From positions 501,650,544 to 501,714,543 of the forward strand of contig NC_053037.3 in NCBI RefSeq assembly GCF_002575655.3: a stretch of 64,000 nt of DNA. Direction: 5' to 3'. A program made the translations under genes and the position numbers. Origin of the DNA: Aegilops tauschii subsp. strangulata. Lineage: Eukaryota > Streptophyta > Magnoliopsida > Poales > Poaceae. Of this stretch, positions 30,791 through 42,627 are shown piece by piece (within the stretch, counting starts at the first letter, position 1; the number at the start of each line of letters is the position of its first letter). The notes beneath the pieces are model-generated. The model did not search any database and was not told the DNA's origin. It worked only from the letters and a program-made list of their open reading frames with translations.

Positions 30791-31045
30791 GCCAGCCAAA
30801 AGGTGTATCTATGGTTGAACACAACCAAGCCCCCAAGTGACTTACTGTCGTGGCTTTTGAGCCAGCCAAGAGGTGTAGCTATGGTTCGAATACAACCAAG
30901 CCCCCAAGTGACTTACTATCGTGGCTTTTGAGCCAGCCAAGAGGTGTAGCTATGGTTCGAATACAACCAAGCCCCCAAGGAATTTGTGGCATTGCGCCGA
31001 TCAAGAGGTGTAGCTATGGTTCGGATACGACCAAGCCCCCAAGTA
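30791..31045. repeat. 64-71 bp tandem repeat, four copies
   Basis: Units start at 30791, 30861, 30932 and 30996, each reading GCCAGCCAAGAGGTGTAGCT, then ATGGTTCGAATACAACCAAG and CCCCCAAG. The middle two are nearly identical and the outer ones diverged. They lie in the 3' internal region of the tandem-array element. Confidence 0.8.
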
Positions 31046-31912
31046 ATCAAAAATATGATACGCCAATAAGGCGGAATACCCATGTTTGAACCGCGCATCA
31101 TGGCAACATGCCCTCTTTGGCAACCTTTAACTTTTTGCAAGAGATAAATTCTTCTTGAACCGGGATTTTTAAACCGGATATTGAGAGCTTCAAAGCTTTG
31201 TTGGAGACATCTTTCACTTGAACCGGATTTTAAACCCGAATCTTTATTTTCAGCTGGAAATTTTCTGACGGCATTTAAACTCGAACTTGCGAGAGATTAA
31301 TTCTTTCTGAACCGGAAATTCTTAAACCAGATTTGAGACCTTCAGAGCCTTGTGGGAGAATAGATTTTCCTTGAACCGGATTGTAAACCGGATATTCGAG
31401 AGCTTCAGTGAGACTGACATCCCTTGAGCCAGATTTTAAACCGGAATCCTTTCTGATGACCCGGACCTTCTTCATTAAGCCGGGTTTTTGTAACTGTCAT
31501 ATATTTTCTAAACCAGAAATTTTCTGACGGCCTTTAAATTTTCATCCATATGGTAGTAGCCTCCGGGACCGGGTTATCTTTCCCTCCAACGTCTTGGGGT
31601 TCTTGACTTCACTGAAAACTGGCAACATTTGCTGAGTCATATCATTGTAGCCCCCGAGTGTCAAGGTGACTCGAGGAGTTGGCTTGAGATTCTCCATACT
31701 TGACCGTGATATAAGCCGGTATAATTTGTATATCATTGGTGTTGATAGCACGATGTGAATCCATAGAAGGTTGAGGTGACTGTGGCGGGATATAAATGAT
31801 CCCGTATGAGCCGTGTTAGCAACTCGGCCAATGGTTCCTTCCAACTGGCGATTTGAAGTTAACAAAACTGTAGTGGCGGCGACTTTTGCGCGTTCCCATT
31901 GAGCCATCCAGT

Positions 31913-34156
31913 GCAAATGGCGGTTGATGATAATTTGCCTCCAATTTGAAAGAAAACCGGGCTACCCAAGCTGTGACTTGCTCATACTCAATAAACAGCT
32001 CATGCTGACAGAAGCGGCCCGGTATGTTGATGTGGACCAGGCCGCGAGAGACATACAACCTGTGCACGCTTTATTGGGTAATTCGCACGGTCCTGACGAG
32101 TTGATGCGGACTGGACCGCGATATAAACCGGCATGGGTTATCCAATAGCTCAATGATATAATAATCCCTTTTCGTAGTAGACAATTTGTCCTGCATTGGA
32201 AAACTTGCAAGCCAGAGTAATTGCTCTTTTTAAAGAAAGCAATACAAAAATGAAAATATAATGGATGAATTTCACCTGATATGTTCAGCCAGAAAATATC
32301 CACCGCGGAGTTGATGATCACCACGCTGAAACTGAAATCAATCACGGGTGAGTCGGCCATGCGAGCAGACGGATGAATCGGCCGCGGCATTTGTACAACG
32401 GTACAGACGAGCAAGTTGTCCTTCGTGTTGTAAACCGGCGCGGACACATGAACCGGCGGCGAGGGCGGACGGGCGAGTCGTCCGTGGCGTTGTAAGGCGG
32501 CGCGGACGGGTGATTCAGCCGACATGTTGATGCAAATTGGACCGCAACACACTCGTCCGTGAAGCTGATGTTTGTGAATGACCCATGATCTGTGCATAAA
32601 GCCCATTAGTTAAACTGGCACTTTGGATAGGCCGGACAGCAGGGCGGACAGTAACGACCACAACATCAGAGGCGGCTCGGAGAGATGAATCGGTCACGGC
32701 ATTGTAAGCCGGTGCGGACGGGCGAGTCGGCCACGGTGTTGTAAGTCGGTGCGGGAGTCCGTTGAGTAAGGACCACCACCTATGCCGAATGATGTTGGCA
32801 CGCCTCCATCGCCGCAGTATAATGCCACTTTGTAATGAATAATTCTCCTGCATATAAAACACAGTAGGGCAAAGTAGTTTTGCTCGGATGAATTAATATG
32901 TGCTTAAAAAAATAGGATAAATAGCACCTGATTCGCCCAGACGACAGATGATCCTTAAGTCTTCACGGCAAGACAACTTTTGAGGTTTTGTTCGAGACCC
33001 GACTCTGTATGATCTGTTTTCTTAATCTGGGAAATACCTTTCTGGCCCTGCCAGACGTGTATTGTGTCTTAACGAGGCTTGAGACGTCTGGAGGGCCGAG
33101 GACGGAGGAGGCCATGACAAGACCGGTGCAGCAGAGGTGACCCGCGGTGCGCTTGGCGACGACAGGCGTGCGGGGCGCTGCGGCCGATGGCGGGTTGGCT
33201 CCTCGGCCCAACAGGGCTGGTGACGCCGCAAACCATGACGGCGGCGGGACGATCCGGGAGCAGCTCAGAGGAAGCAGCTTGACGTAGGTTTGCATTAGTG
33301 ACTATGGCCGGCTTGGCGGCGGTCTGCTGTAGATTCAGGTCCGGAGGAGGCAGGACGATAAGGCAACGTCCTGCGGTTGAGAACTGTTTTTGAGACGAAA
33401 ATGTGCTCCGCGATGAGTCGGTGAAGGCGCACGTCGGGTTGTCACTACCAAGGCAGCGCACGGGCCGATTGTCCATCCTCTCTTTCTAAATTGTTGAAGA
33501 CGTTGACCCTTTGACCAAAACATGCAAATACTTGGCAAAGGAACCTGTCCATTGGGATGAAGTACTCCCGTCCCCGTCCCCGTTGATGTATTTGGTCAGT
33601 CATGGACTTGTATTTTTTTTTGTATGCGGAGGACGAATCTGATTTTGATTCCGTGCCGACCGTGTTGACGACTCGGACTTCTTGCTTCTTCAACTCCGGC
33701 TTTGTCAGGTTGCAGCTTGTGCTCTTCACGTAATATACAGCAGATTTGACCCATGATTTGATGTGTTGACAGCAGCAATTTGTCTTGGCACATATAATGA
33801 TGATTGATGTATTGTACTCTAAACTTTTGCAGATGCCTGAGTGCGGCCGCGCTGATGTGGAAATTGCGTTGGGATTCATCTCTTTGCGAGATTTCTCACG
33901 AACACCCGTGAGTCGGAAACCATACGATGGATCACCTATATGTGATGTACGCCGCTGTCAAAGAAACCTTTTCCCTTTGATCTGTTTTATGCGGACACTG
34001 TAACTTTTTTAATCTCAACTGATGAATTTGAAGTTGATGTAGATCCTTCCGTGCCCGCTTTTTGTTATCTGACCAATTGCAATCTTCTCGAACCCTAGAA
34101 AAGCTCCCTCCAAGAACTCAACACCACCGTGCGCAGGCCCCACGGTGGGCGCCAAC
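31913..34156 (-). repeat. tandem array unit 1: leader, type A, joined to 3' internal region
   Basis: Leader of 2244 bp, starting on its right with the primer site (34137-34154). On its left it reads on without a break into the unique 3' region (GAGCCATCCAGT|GCAAATGG at ~31912), whereas in every other unit the same point is joined to a truncated LTR at GTCGTCCAGT|GCAAACGG. It therefore shows the original internal context. GC-rich imperfect repeats of ~35-40 bp (GTTGTAAGCCGGTGCGGACG type) occupy 32340-32760. Minus-strand ORFs at 31962-32606 (214 codons) and 33445-33879 (144 codons) have no recognisable domain. Confidence 0.85.
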
Positions 34157-36971
34157 TGTCGTGGTTTTGACACGGCAGATGTCCTTAGGGTGAGGACTTA
34201 GTCGCGAGGCCAACGCATCTATGTGGTAGCTTGAGAGGGGTTGAGTGGAATCGAGAGACGCAACACAAGACGAGGATTTAGACAGCTTCGGGCCCCGGGA
34301 AACATCATCCGGTAATAACCCTACATGGTTTTTGAGGCTAGATCTCATTACGCTCATGAGGGAGTCGCAATAAACCGGCTCTCCTCTAATTGTGTCTAGC
34401 CCTAGAGATTATTGATTTTTGCCCTCTCCCTTTTTGGGGAGCCCTGCCCCTCCTTATATATGTTGAACGGGCGGTTTACATGACTAATCCTAGTTGTATT
34501 AGGATTATTCTATTACAAGTGGAGTCCTAGTCTTGCTTCCTTTGTAACGGAATATTCCTTGTGCTTTCCTCATAAACCGGCCCACACCATTAAACATGAA
34601 CCGGCCTTCTGGGCCTTGGGCCTCATCATCCATTTGACCCGCCCATCGGCTTACTAATGAACCGCCAAGATCGGCCGGGTTACCCGTGAACCGCCAAGCT
34701 CCGGGCGGGTTACTAGTGAGTCGTCCAGTGCAAACGGCGGTTGATGATAATTTGCCTCCAATTTGAAAGAAAACCGGGCTACCCAAGCTGTGACTTGCTC
34801 ATACTCAATAAACAGCTCATGCTGACAGGAGCGGCCCGGTATGTTGATGTGGACCAGGCCGCGAGAGACATACAACCTGTGCACGCTTTATTGGGTAATT
34901 CGCACGGTCCTGACGAGTTCATGCGGACTGGACCGCGATATAAACCGGCATGGGTTATCCAATAGCTCAATGATATAATAATCCCTTTTCGTAGTAGACA
35001 ATTTGTCCTGCATTGGAAAACTTGCAAGCCAGAGTAATTGCTCTTTTTAAAGAAAGCAATACAAAAATGAAAATATAATGGATGAATTTCACCTGATATG
35101 TTCAGCCAGAAAATATCCACCGCGGAGTTGATGATCACCACGCTGAAACTGAAATCAATCACGGGCGAGTCGGCCATGCGAGCAGACGGATGAATCGGCC
35201 GCGGCATTTGTACAACGGTACAGACGAGCAAGTTGTCCTTCGTGTTGTAAACCGGTGCGGACACATGAACCGGCGGCGAGGGCGGACGGGCGAGTCGTCC
35301 GTGGCGTTGTAAGGCGGCGCGGACGGGTGATTCAGCCGACATGTTGATGCAAATTGGACCGCAACACACTCGTCCATGAAGCTGATGTTTGTGAATGACC
35401 CATGATCTGTGCATAAAGCCCATTAGTTAAACTGGCACTTTGGATAGGCCGGACAGCAGGGCGGACAGTAACGACCACAACATCAGAGGCGGCTCGGAGA
35501 GATGAATCGGTCACGGCATTGTAAGCCGGTGCGGACGGGCGAGTCGGCCACGGTGTTGTAAGTCGGTGCGGGAGTCCGTTGAGTAAGGACCACCACCTAT
35601 GCCGAATGATGTTGGCACGCCTCCATCGCTGCAGTATAATGCCACTTTGTAATGAATAATTCTCCTGCATATAAAACACAGTAGGGCAAAGTAGTTTTGC
35701 TCGGATGAATTAATATGTGCTTAAAAAATAGGATAAATAGCACCTGATTCGCCCAGACGACAGATGATCCTTAAGTCTTCACGGCGAGACAACTTTTGAG
35801 GTTTTGTTCGAGACCCGACTCCGTATGATCTGTTTTCTTAATCTGGGAAATACCTTTCTGGCCCTGCCAGACGTGTATTGTGTCTTAACGAGGCTTGAGA
35901 CGTCTGGAGGGCCGAGGACGGAGGAGGCCATGACAAGACCGGTGCAGCAGAGGTGACCCGCGGTGCGCTTGGCGACGACAGGCGTGCGGGGCGCTGCGGC
36001 CGATGGCGGGTTGGCTCCTCGGCCCAACAGGGCTGGTGACGCCGCAAACCATGACGGCGGCGGGACGATCCGGGAGCAGCTCAGAGGAAGCAGCTTGACG
36101 GAGGTTTGCATTAGTGACTATGGCCGGCTTGCCGGCGGTCTGCTGTAGATTCAGGTCCGGAGGAGGCAGGACGATAAGGCAACGTCCTGCGGTTGAGAAC
36201 TGTTTTTGAGACGGAAATGTGCTCCGCGATGAGTCGGTGAAGGCGCACGTCGGGTTGTCACTACCAAGGCAGCGCACGGGCCGATTGTCCATCCTCTCTT
36301 TCTAAATTGTTGAAGACGTTGACCCTTTGACCAAAACGTGCAAATACTTGGCAAAGGAACCTGTCCATTGGGATGAAGTACTCCCGTCCCCGTCCCCGTT
36401 GATGTATTTGGTCAGTCATGGACTTGTATTTTTTTTGTATGCGGAGGGCGAATCTGATTTTGATTCCGTGCCGACCGTGTTGACGACTCGGACTTCTTGC
36501 TTCTGCAACTCCGGCTTTGTTAGGTTGCAGCTTGTGCTCTTCACGTAATATACAGCAGATTTGACCCATGATTTGATGTCTTGACAGCAGCATTTTGTCT
36601 TGGCACATATAATGATGATTGATGTATTGTACTCTAAACTTTTGCAGATGCCTGAGTGCGGCCGCGCTGATGTGGAAATTGCGTTGGGATTCATCTCTTT
36701 GCGAGATTTCTCACGAACACCCGTGAGTCGGAAACCATACGATGGATCACCTATATGTGATGTACGCCGCTGTCAAAGAAACCTTTTCCCTTTGATCTGT
36801 TTTATGCGGACACTGTAACTTTTTTAATCTCAACTGATGAATTCGAAGTTGATGTAGATCCTTCCGTGCCCGCTTTTTGTTATCTGACCAATTGCAATCT
36901 TCTCGAACCCTAGAAAAGCTCCCTCCAAGAACTCAACTCCACCGTGCGCAGGCCCCATGGTGGGCGCCAAC
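34157..36971 (-). repeat. tandem array unit 2: truncated LTR plus leader, type A
   Basis: Period 2815 bp. The truncated LTR is 34157-34729 (573 bp, lacking the last ~50 bp of the full LTR on the GACA side) and the leader is 34730-36971. The sense-strand TATA box is kept in the LTR. Nearly identical to units 1 and 3; the 214-codon ORF (34779-35423) is preserved with two residue differences. The primer site at 36952-36969 has one C-to-T change (GCCCCATGGTGGGCGCCA). Confidence 0.85.
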
Positions 36972-39786
36972 TGTCGTGGTTTTGACACGGCAGATGTCCT
37001 TAGGGTGAGGACTTAGTCGCGAGGCCAACGCATCTATGTGGTAGCTTGAGAGGGGTTGAGTGGAATCGAGAGACGCAACACAAGACGAGGATTTAGACAG
37101 CTTCGGGCCCCGGGAAACATCATCCGGTAATAACCCTACATGGTGTTTGAGGCTAGATCTCATTACGCTCATGAGGGAGTCGCAATAAACCGGCTCTCCT
37201 CTAATTGTGTCTAGCCCTAGAGATTATTGATTTTTGCCCTCTCCCTTTTTGGGGAGCCCTGCCCCTCCTTATATATGTTGAACGGGCGGTTTACATGACT
37301 AATCCTAGTTGTATTAGGATTATTCTATTACAAGTGGAGTCCTAGTCTTGCTTCCTTTGTAACGGAATATTCCTTGTGCTTTCCTCATAAACCGGCCCAC
37401 ACCATTAAACATGAACCGGCCTTCTGGGCCTTGGGCCTCATCATCCATTTGACCCGCCCATCGGCTTACTAATGAACCGCCAAGATCGGCCGGGTTACCC
37501 GTGAACCGCCAAGCTCCGGGCGGGTTACTAGTGAGTCGTCCAGTGCAAACGGCGGTTGATGATAATTTGCCTCCAATTTGAAAGAAAACCGGGCTACCCA
37601 AGCTGTGACTTGCTCATACTCAATAAACAGCTCATGCTGACAGGAGCGGCCCGGTATGTTGATGTGGACCAGGCCGCGAGAGACATACAACCTGTGCACG
37701 CTTTATTGGGTAATTCGCACGGTCCTGACGAGTTGATGCGGACTGGACCGCGATATAAACCGGCATGGGTTATCCAATAGCTCAATGATATAATAATCCC
37801 TTTTCGTAGTAGACAATTTGTCCTGCATTGGAAAACTTGCAAGCCAGAGTAATTGCTCTTTTTAAAGAAAGCAATACAAAAATGAAAATATAATGGATGA
37901 ATTTCACCTGATATGTTCAGCCAGACAATATCCACCGCGGAGTTGATGATCACCACGCTGAAACTGAAATCAATCACGGGTGAGTCGGCCATGCGAGCAG
38001 ACGGATGAATCGGCCGCGGCATTTGTACAACGGTACAGACGAGCAAGTTGTCCTTCGTGTTGTAAACCGGCGCGGACACATGAACCGGCGGCGAGGGCGG
38101 ACGGGCGAGTCGTCCGTGGCGTTGTAAGGCGGCGCGGACGGGTGATTCAGCCGACATGTTGATGCAAATTGGACCGCAACACACTCGTCCGTGAAGCTGA
38201 TGTTTGTGAATGACCCATGATCTATGCATAAAGCCCATTAGTTAAACTGGCACTTTGGATAGGCCGGACAGCAGGGCGGACAGTAACGACCACAACATCA
38301 GAGGCGGCTCGGAGAGATGAATCGGTCACGGCATTGTAAGCCGGTGCGGACGGGCGAGTCGGCCACGGTGTTGTAAGTCGGTGCGGGAGTCCGTTGAGTA
38401 AGGACCACCACCTATGCCGAATGATGTTGGCACGCCTCCATCGCTGCAGTATAATGCCACTTTGTAATGAATAATTCTCCTGCATATAAAACACAGTAGG
38501 GCAAAGTAGTTTTGCTCGAATGAATTAATATGTGCTTAAAAAATAGGATAAATAGCACCTGATTCGCCCAGACGACAGATGATCCTTAAGTCTTCACGGC
38601 GAGACAACTTTTGAGGTTTTGTTCGAGACCCGACTCCGTATGATCTGTTTTCTTAATCTGGGAAATACCTTTCTGGCCCTGCCAGACGTGTATTGTGTCT
38701 TAACGAGGCTTGAGACGTCTGGAGGGCCGAGGACGGAGGAGGCCATGACAAGACCGGTGCAGCAGAGGTGACCCGCGGTGCGCTTGGCGACGACAGGCGT
38801 GCGGGGCGCTGCGGCCGATGGCGGGTTGGCTCCTCGGCCCAACAGGGCTGGTGACGCCGCAAACCATGACGACGGCGGGACGATCCGGGAGCAGCTCAGA
38901 GGAAGCAGCTTGACGGAGGTTTGCATTAGTGACTATGGCCGGCTTGGCGGCGGTCTGCTGTAGATTCAGGTCCAGAGGAGGCAGGACGATAAGGCAACGT
39001 CCTGCGGTTGAGAACTGTTTTTGAGACGGAAATGTGCTCCGCGATGAGTCGGTGAAGGCGCACGTCGGGTTGTCACTACCAAGGCAGCGCACGGGCCGAT
39101 TGTCCATCCTCTCTTTCTAAATTGTTGAAGACGTTGACCCTTTGACCAAAACGTGCAAATACTTGGCAAAGGAACCTGTCCATTGGGATGAAGTACTCCC
39201 GTCCCCGTCCCCGTTGATGTATTTGGTCAGTCATGGACTTGTATTTTTTTTGTATGCGGAGGACGAATCTGATTTTGATTCCGTGCCGACCGTGTTGACG
39301 ACTCGGACTTCTTGCTTCTGCAACTCCGGCTTTGTTAGGTTGCAGCTTGTGCTCTTCACGTAATATACAGCAGATTTGACCCATGATTTGATGTGTTGAC
39401 AGCAGCAATTTGTCTTGGCACATATAATGATGATTGATGTATTGTACTCTAAACTTTTGCAGATGCCTGAGTGCGGCCGCGCTGATGTGGAAATTGCGTT
39501 GGGATTCATCTCTTTGCGAGATTTCTCACGAACACCCGTGAGTCGGAAACCATACGATGGATCACCTATATGTGATGTACGCCGCTGTCAAAGAAACCTT
39601 TTCCCTTTGATCTGTTTTATGCGGACACTGTAACTTTTTTAATCTCAACTGATGAATTCGAAGTTGATGTAGATCCTTCCGTGCCCGCTTTTTGTTATCT
39701 GACCAATTGCAATCTTCTCGAACCCTAGAAAAGCTCCCTCCAAGAACTCAACACCACCGTGCGCAGGCCCCACGGTGGGCGCCAAC
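36972..39786 (-). repeat. tandem array unit 3: truncated LTR plus leader, type A
   Basis: Period 2815 bp. Truncated LTR 36972-37544 and leader 37545-39786; primer site 39767-39784. The junction GTCGTCCAGT|GCAAACGG is identical to unit 2. Differences from unit 2 are single bases, indicating a very recent duplication or homogenisation. Confidence 0.85.
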
Positions 39787-42627
39787 TGTCGTGGTTTTGA
39801 CACGGCAGATGTCCTTAGGGTGAGGACTTAGTCGCGAGGCCAACGCATCTATGTGGTAGCTTGAGAGGGGTTGAGGGGAATCGAGAGACGCAACACAAGA
39901 CGAGGATTTAGACAGCTTCGGGCCCCGGGAAACATCATCCGGTAATAACCCTACATGGTGTTTGAGGCTAGATCTCATTACGCTCATGAGGGAGTCGCAA
40001 TAAACCGGCTCTCCTCTAATTGTGTCTAGCCCTAGAGATTATTGATTTTTGCCCTCTCCCTTTTTGGGGAGCCCTGCCCCTCCTTATATATGTTGAACGG
40101 GCGGTTTACATGACTAATCCTAGTTGTATTAGGATTATTCTATTACAAGTGGAGTCCTAGTCTTGCTTCCTTTGTAACGGAATATTCCTTGTGCTTTCCT
40201 CATAAACCGGCCCACACCATTAAACATGAACCGGCCTTCTGGGCCTTGGGCCTCATCATCCATTTGACCCGCCCATCGGCTTACTAATGAACCGCCAAGA
40301 TCGGCCGGGTTACCCGTGAACCGCCAAGCTCCGGGCGGGTTACTAGTGAGTCGTCCAGTGCAAACGGCGGTTGATTATAATTTGCCTCCAATTTGAAAGA
40401 AAACCGGGCTACCCAAGCTGTGACTTGCTCATACTCAATAAACAGCTCATGCTGACAGGTGCGGCCCGGTATGTTGATGTGGACCAGTCCGCGAGAGACG
40501 GACAAACTGTGCATGCTTTATTGGGTAATTCGCACGGTCCTGACGAGTTGATGCGGACTGCAGCGCGATATAAACCGGCATGGGTTATCCAATAGCTCAG
40601 CGATATAATAATCCCTTTTTGAAGTAGACAATTTGTCCTGCATTGGAAAACTTGCAAGCGAGAGTAATTGCTCTTTTTAAAGAAAGCAATACATAATATG
40701 AAAATATAATGGATGAATTTCACCTGATATGTTAAGCCAGAAAATATCCATCGCGGAGTTGATGATCACCACGCTGAAACTGAAATCAATCACGGGCGAG
40801 TCGTCCATGCGAGCAGACGGATTAATCGGCCGCAGCGTTTGTACAATGGTACAGACGAGCAAGTTGTCCTTCACGTTGTAAACGAGCGCGGAGTCATGAA
40901 CCGGCGGTGAGGGCGACGGGCGAGTCGTCCGTGGCGTTGTAAGGCGGCGCGGACGGGCCATTCAGCCGACATGTTGATGCAAATTGGACCGCAACACACT
41001 CGTCCGTGAAGCTGATGTTTGTGATCGACCCATGATATGTGCATAAAGCCCATTAGTTAACCTGGCACTTTGGATAGGCCGGACCGCAGGGCGGACAGTA
41101 ACGACCACAACATCAGAGGTGGCTCGAAGAGATGAATCGGTCACGGCATTGTAAGCCGGTGTGGACGGGCGAGTCGGCCACGTCGTTGTAAGTCGGTGCG
41201 GGAGTCCGTTGAGTAAGGACCACCACCTCTGTCGAATGATGTTGGCACGCCTCCATCTCCGCAGTATAATGCCACTTTGTAATGAATAATTCTCCTGCAT
41301 ATAAAACACAGCAGGGCAAAGTAGTTTTGCTCGAATGAATTAATATGTGCTTAAAAATAAATAGGATAAATAGCACCTGATTCGCCCAGACGACAGATGA
41401 TCCTTAAGTCTTCACGGCGAGACAGCTTTTGAGGTTTTCTTCGAGACCCGACTCCGTATGATCCGTTTTCTTAATCTGGGAAATACCTTTCTGGCCCTGC
41501 CAGACATGTATTGTGTCTTAACGAGGCTTGAGACGTCTGGCGGCAGCTCAAAGATGTCTGGCAGGCCGAGGACGGAGGAGGCCATCACAAGACCGGTGCG
41601 GCAGAGTTGACCCGCGGTGCGCTTGGCGAAGACAGGCGCGCGGGGCGCTGCGGCCGATGGCGGGTCGGATCCTCGGCCCAACAGGGCCGGTGACGCCGCA
41701 AACCATGACGGCGGCGGGACGATCCGGAAGCAGCTCAGAGGAAGCAGCTTGACGGAGGTGAGCATTAGTGACTATGGCGAGCTTGGCGGCGGTCCGCTGC
41801 AGATTCAGGGCCGAAGGAGGCAGGGCGATAAGGCGAGGCCTGCGGTTGAGAACCGTGTTTGAGACGGAAACGTGCTCCGCGACGAGTCGGCGAAGGCGCA
41901 CGTCGGCTTGTCACTACCAAGGCAGCGCACGGGCCGATTGACCATCCTCTCTTTCTAAATCGTTGAAGTCGTTGACCCTTTGACCAAAATGTGCAAGCAC
42001 TTGGCAAAGGAACCTGTCCATTGGGATGAAGTACTCCCGTCCCCATCCCCTTTGATGTATTTGGTCAGTCTTGGACTTGTATATTTTTTTTGGTATGCGG
42101 AGCACGAATCTAATTTTGATTCCGTGCCGACCGTGTTGACGACTGAGACTTCTTGCTTCTGCAACTCCGGCTTAGTCAGATTGCAGCTTGTGCTCTTCAC
42201 GTAATATATAGCAGATTTGACCCATGATTTGATGTGTAGACAGCAGCAATTTGCCTTGGCACATAGAACGATGATTGATGTATTGTACTCTGAACTTTTG
42301 CAGCTGGCTGAGTGCGGCAGCGCTGATGTGGGAATTGCGGTGGGATTCATCACTTTGCGAGATTTCTCACGAACACCCGTGAGTCGGAAACCATAGGATG
42401 GATCACCCATATCTGATGTAAGCCGCTATAAAAGAAACTTTTTCCCTTTGATCTGTTTTATGCGGACACTGAAACTTTTTTAATCTCAACTTATGAATTT
42501 GAAGTTGACGTAGATCCTTCTGTGTTCGCTTTTTGTTATCGGACCAATTGCAATCTTCTCAAACCCTAGAAAAGCTCCCTCCAAGAACTCAACACCACCG
42601 TGCGCAGGCCCCACGGTGGGCGCCAAC
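39787..42627 (-). repeat. tandem array unit 4: type A truncated LTR, type B leader
   Basis: Period 2841 bp. The truncated LTR (39787-40359) resembles units 2-3, but the leader (40360-42627) carries the type B markers: ACATAATATGAAAATA near 40690, and a ~24-bp duplication giving two GATGTCTGGCAGGCC/GACGTCTGGCGGCAG segments at ~41531-41570. The primer site is 42608-42625. The long ORF of type A units is broken here. This is the A/B transition in the array. Confidence 0.8.

Larger units (their letters stand above)
28933..31912 (-). other. 3' internal region of the tandem-array element, single copy
   Basis: About 3 kb present only once, next to the 3' LTR. The polypurine tract beside the LTR reads AAACTGGGGGTAA on the sense strand (28933-28945). 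About eleven further CTTGGGGGCT-type G-rich motifs (plus strand AGCCCCCAAG) are scattered at ~29398, 29520, 29597, 29804, 29880, 29957, 30827, 30898, 30969, 31034 and 31650. It also holds a tRNA-like sequence and a 64-71 bp tandem repeat. AACCGG-rich segments fill 31150-31500. No coding sequence is recognised. Confidence 0.65.

Noticed and set aside
31962..32606. 214-codon ORF repeated at 34779-35423 and 37594-38238 as a conserved protein
   Set aside because: It is conserved only because units 1-3 are nearly identical in DNA; it is broken in the type B units and shows no domain, and its frame crosses GC-rich repeats.
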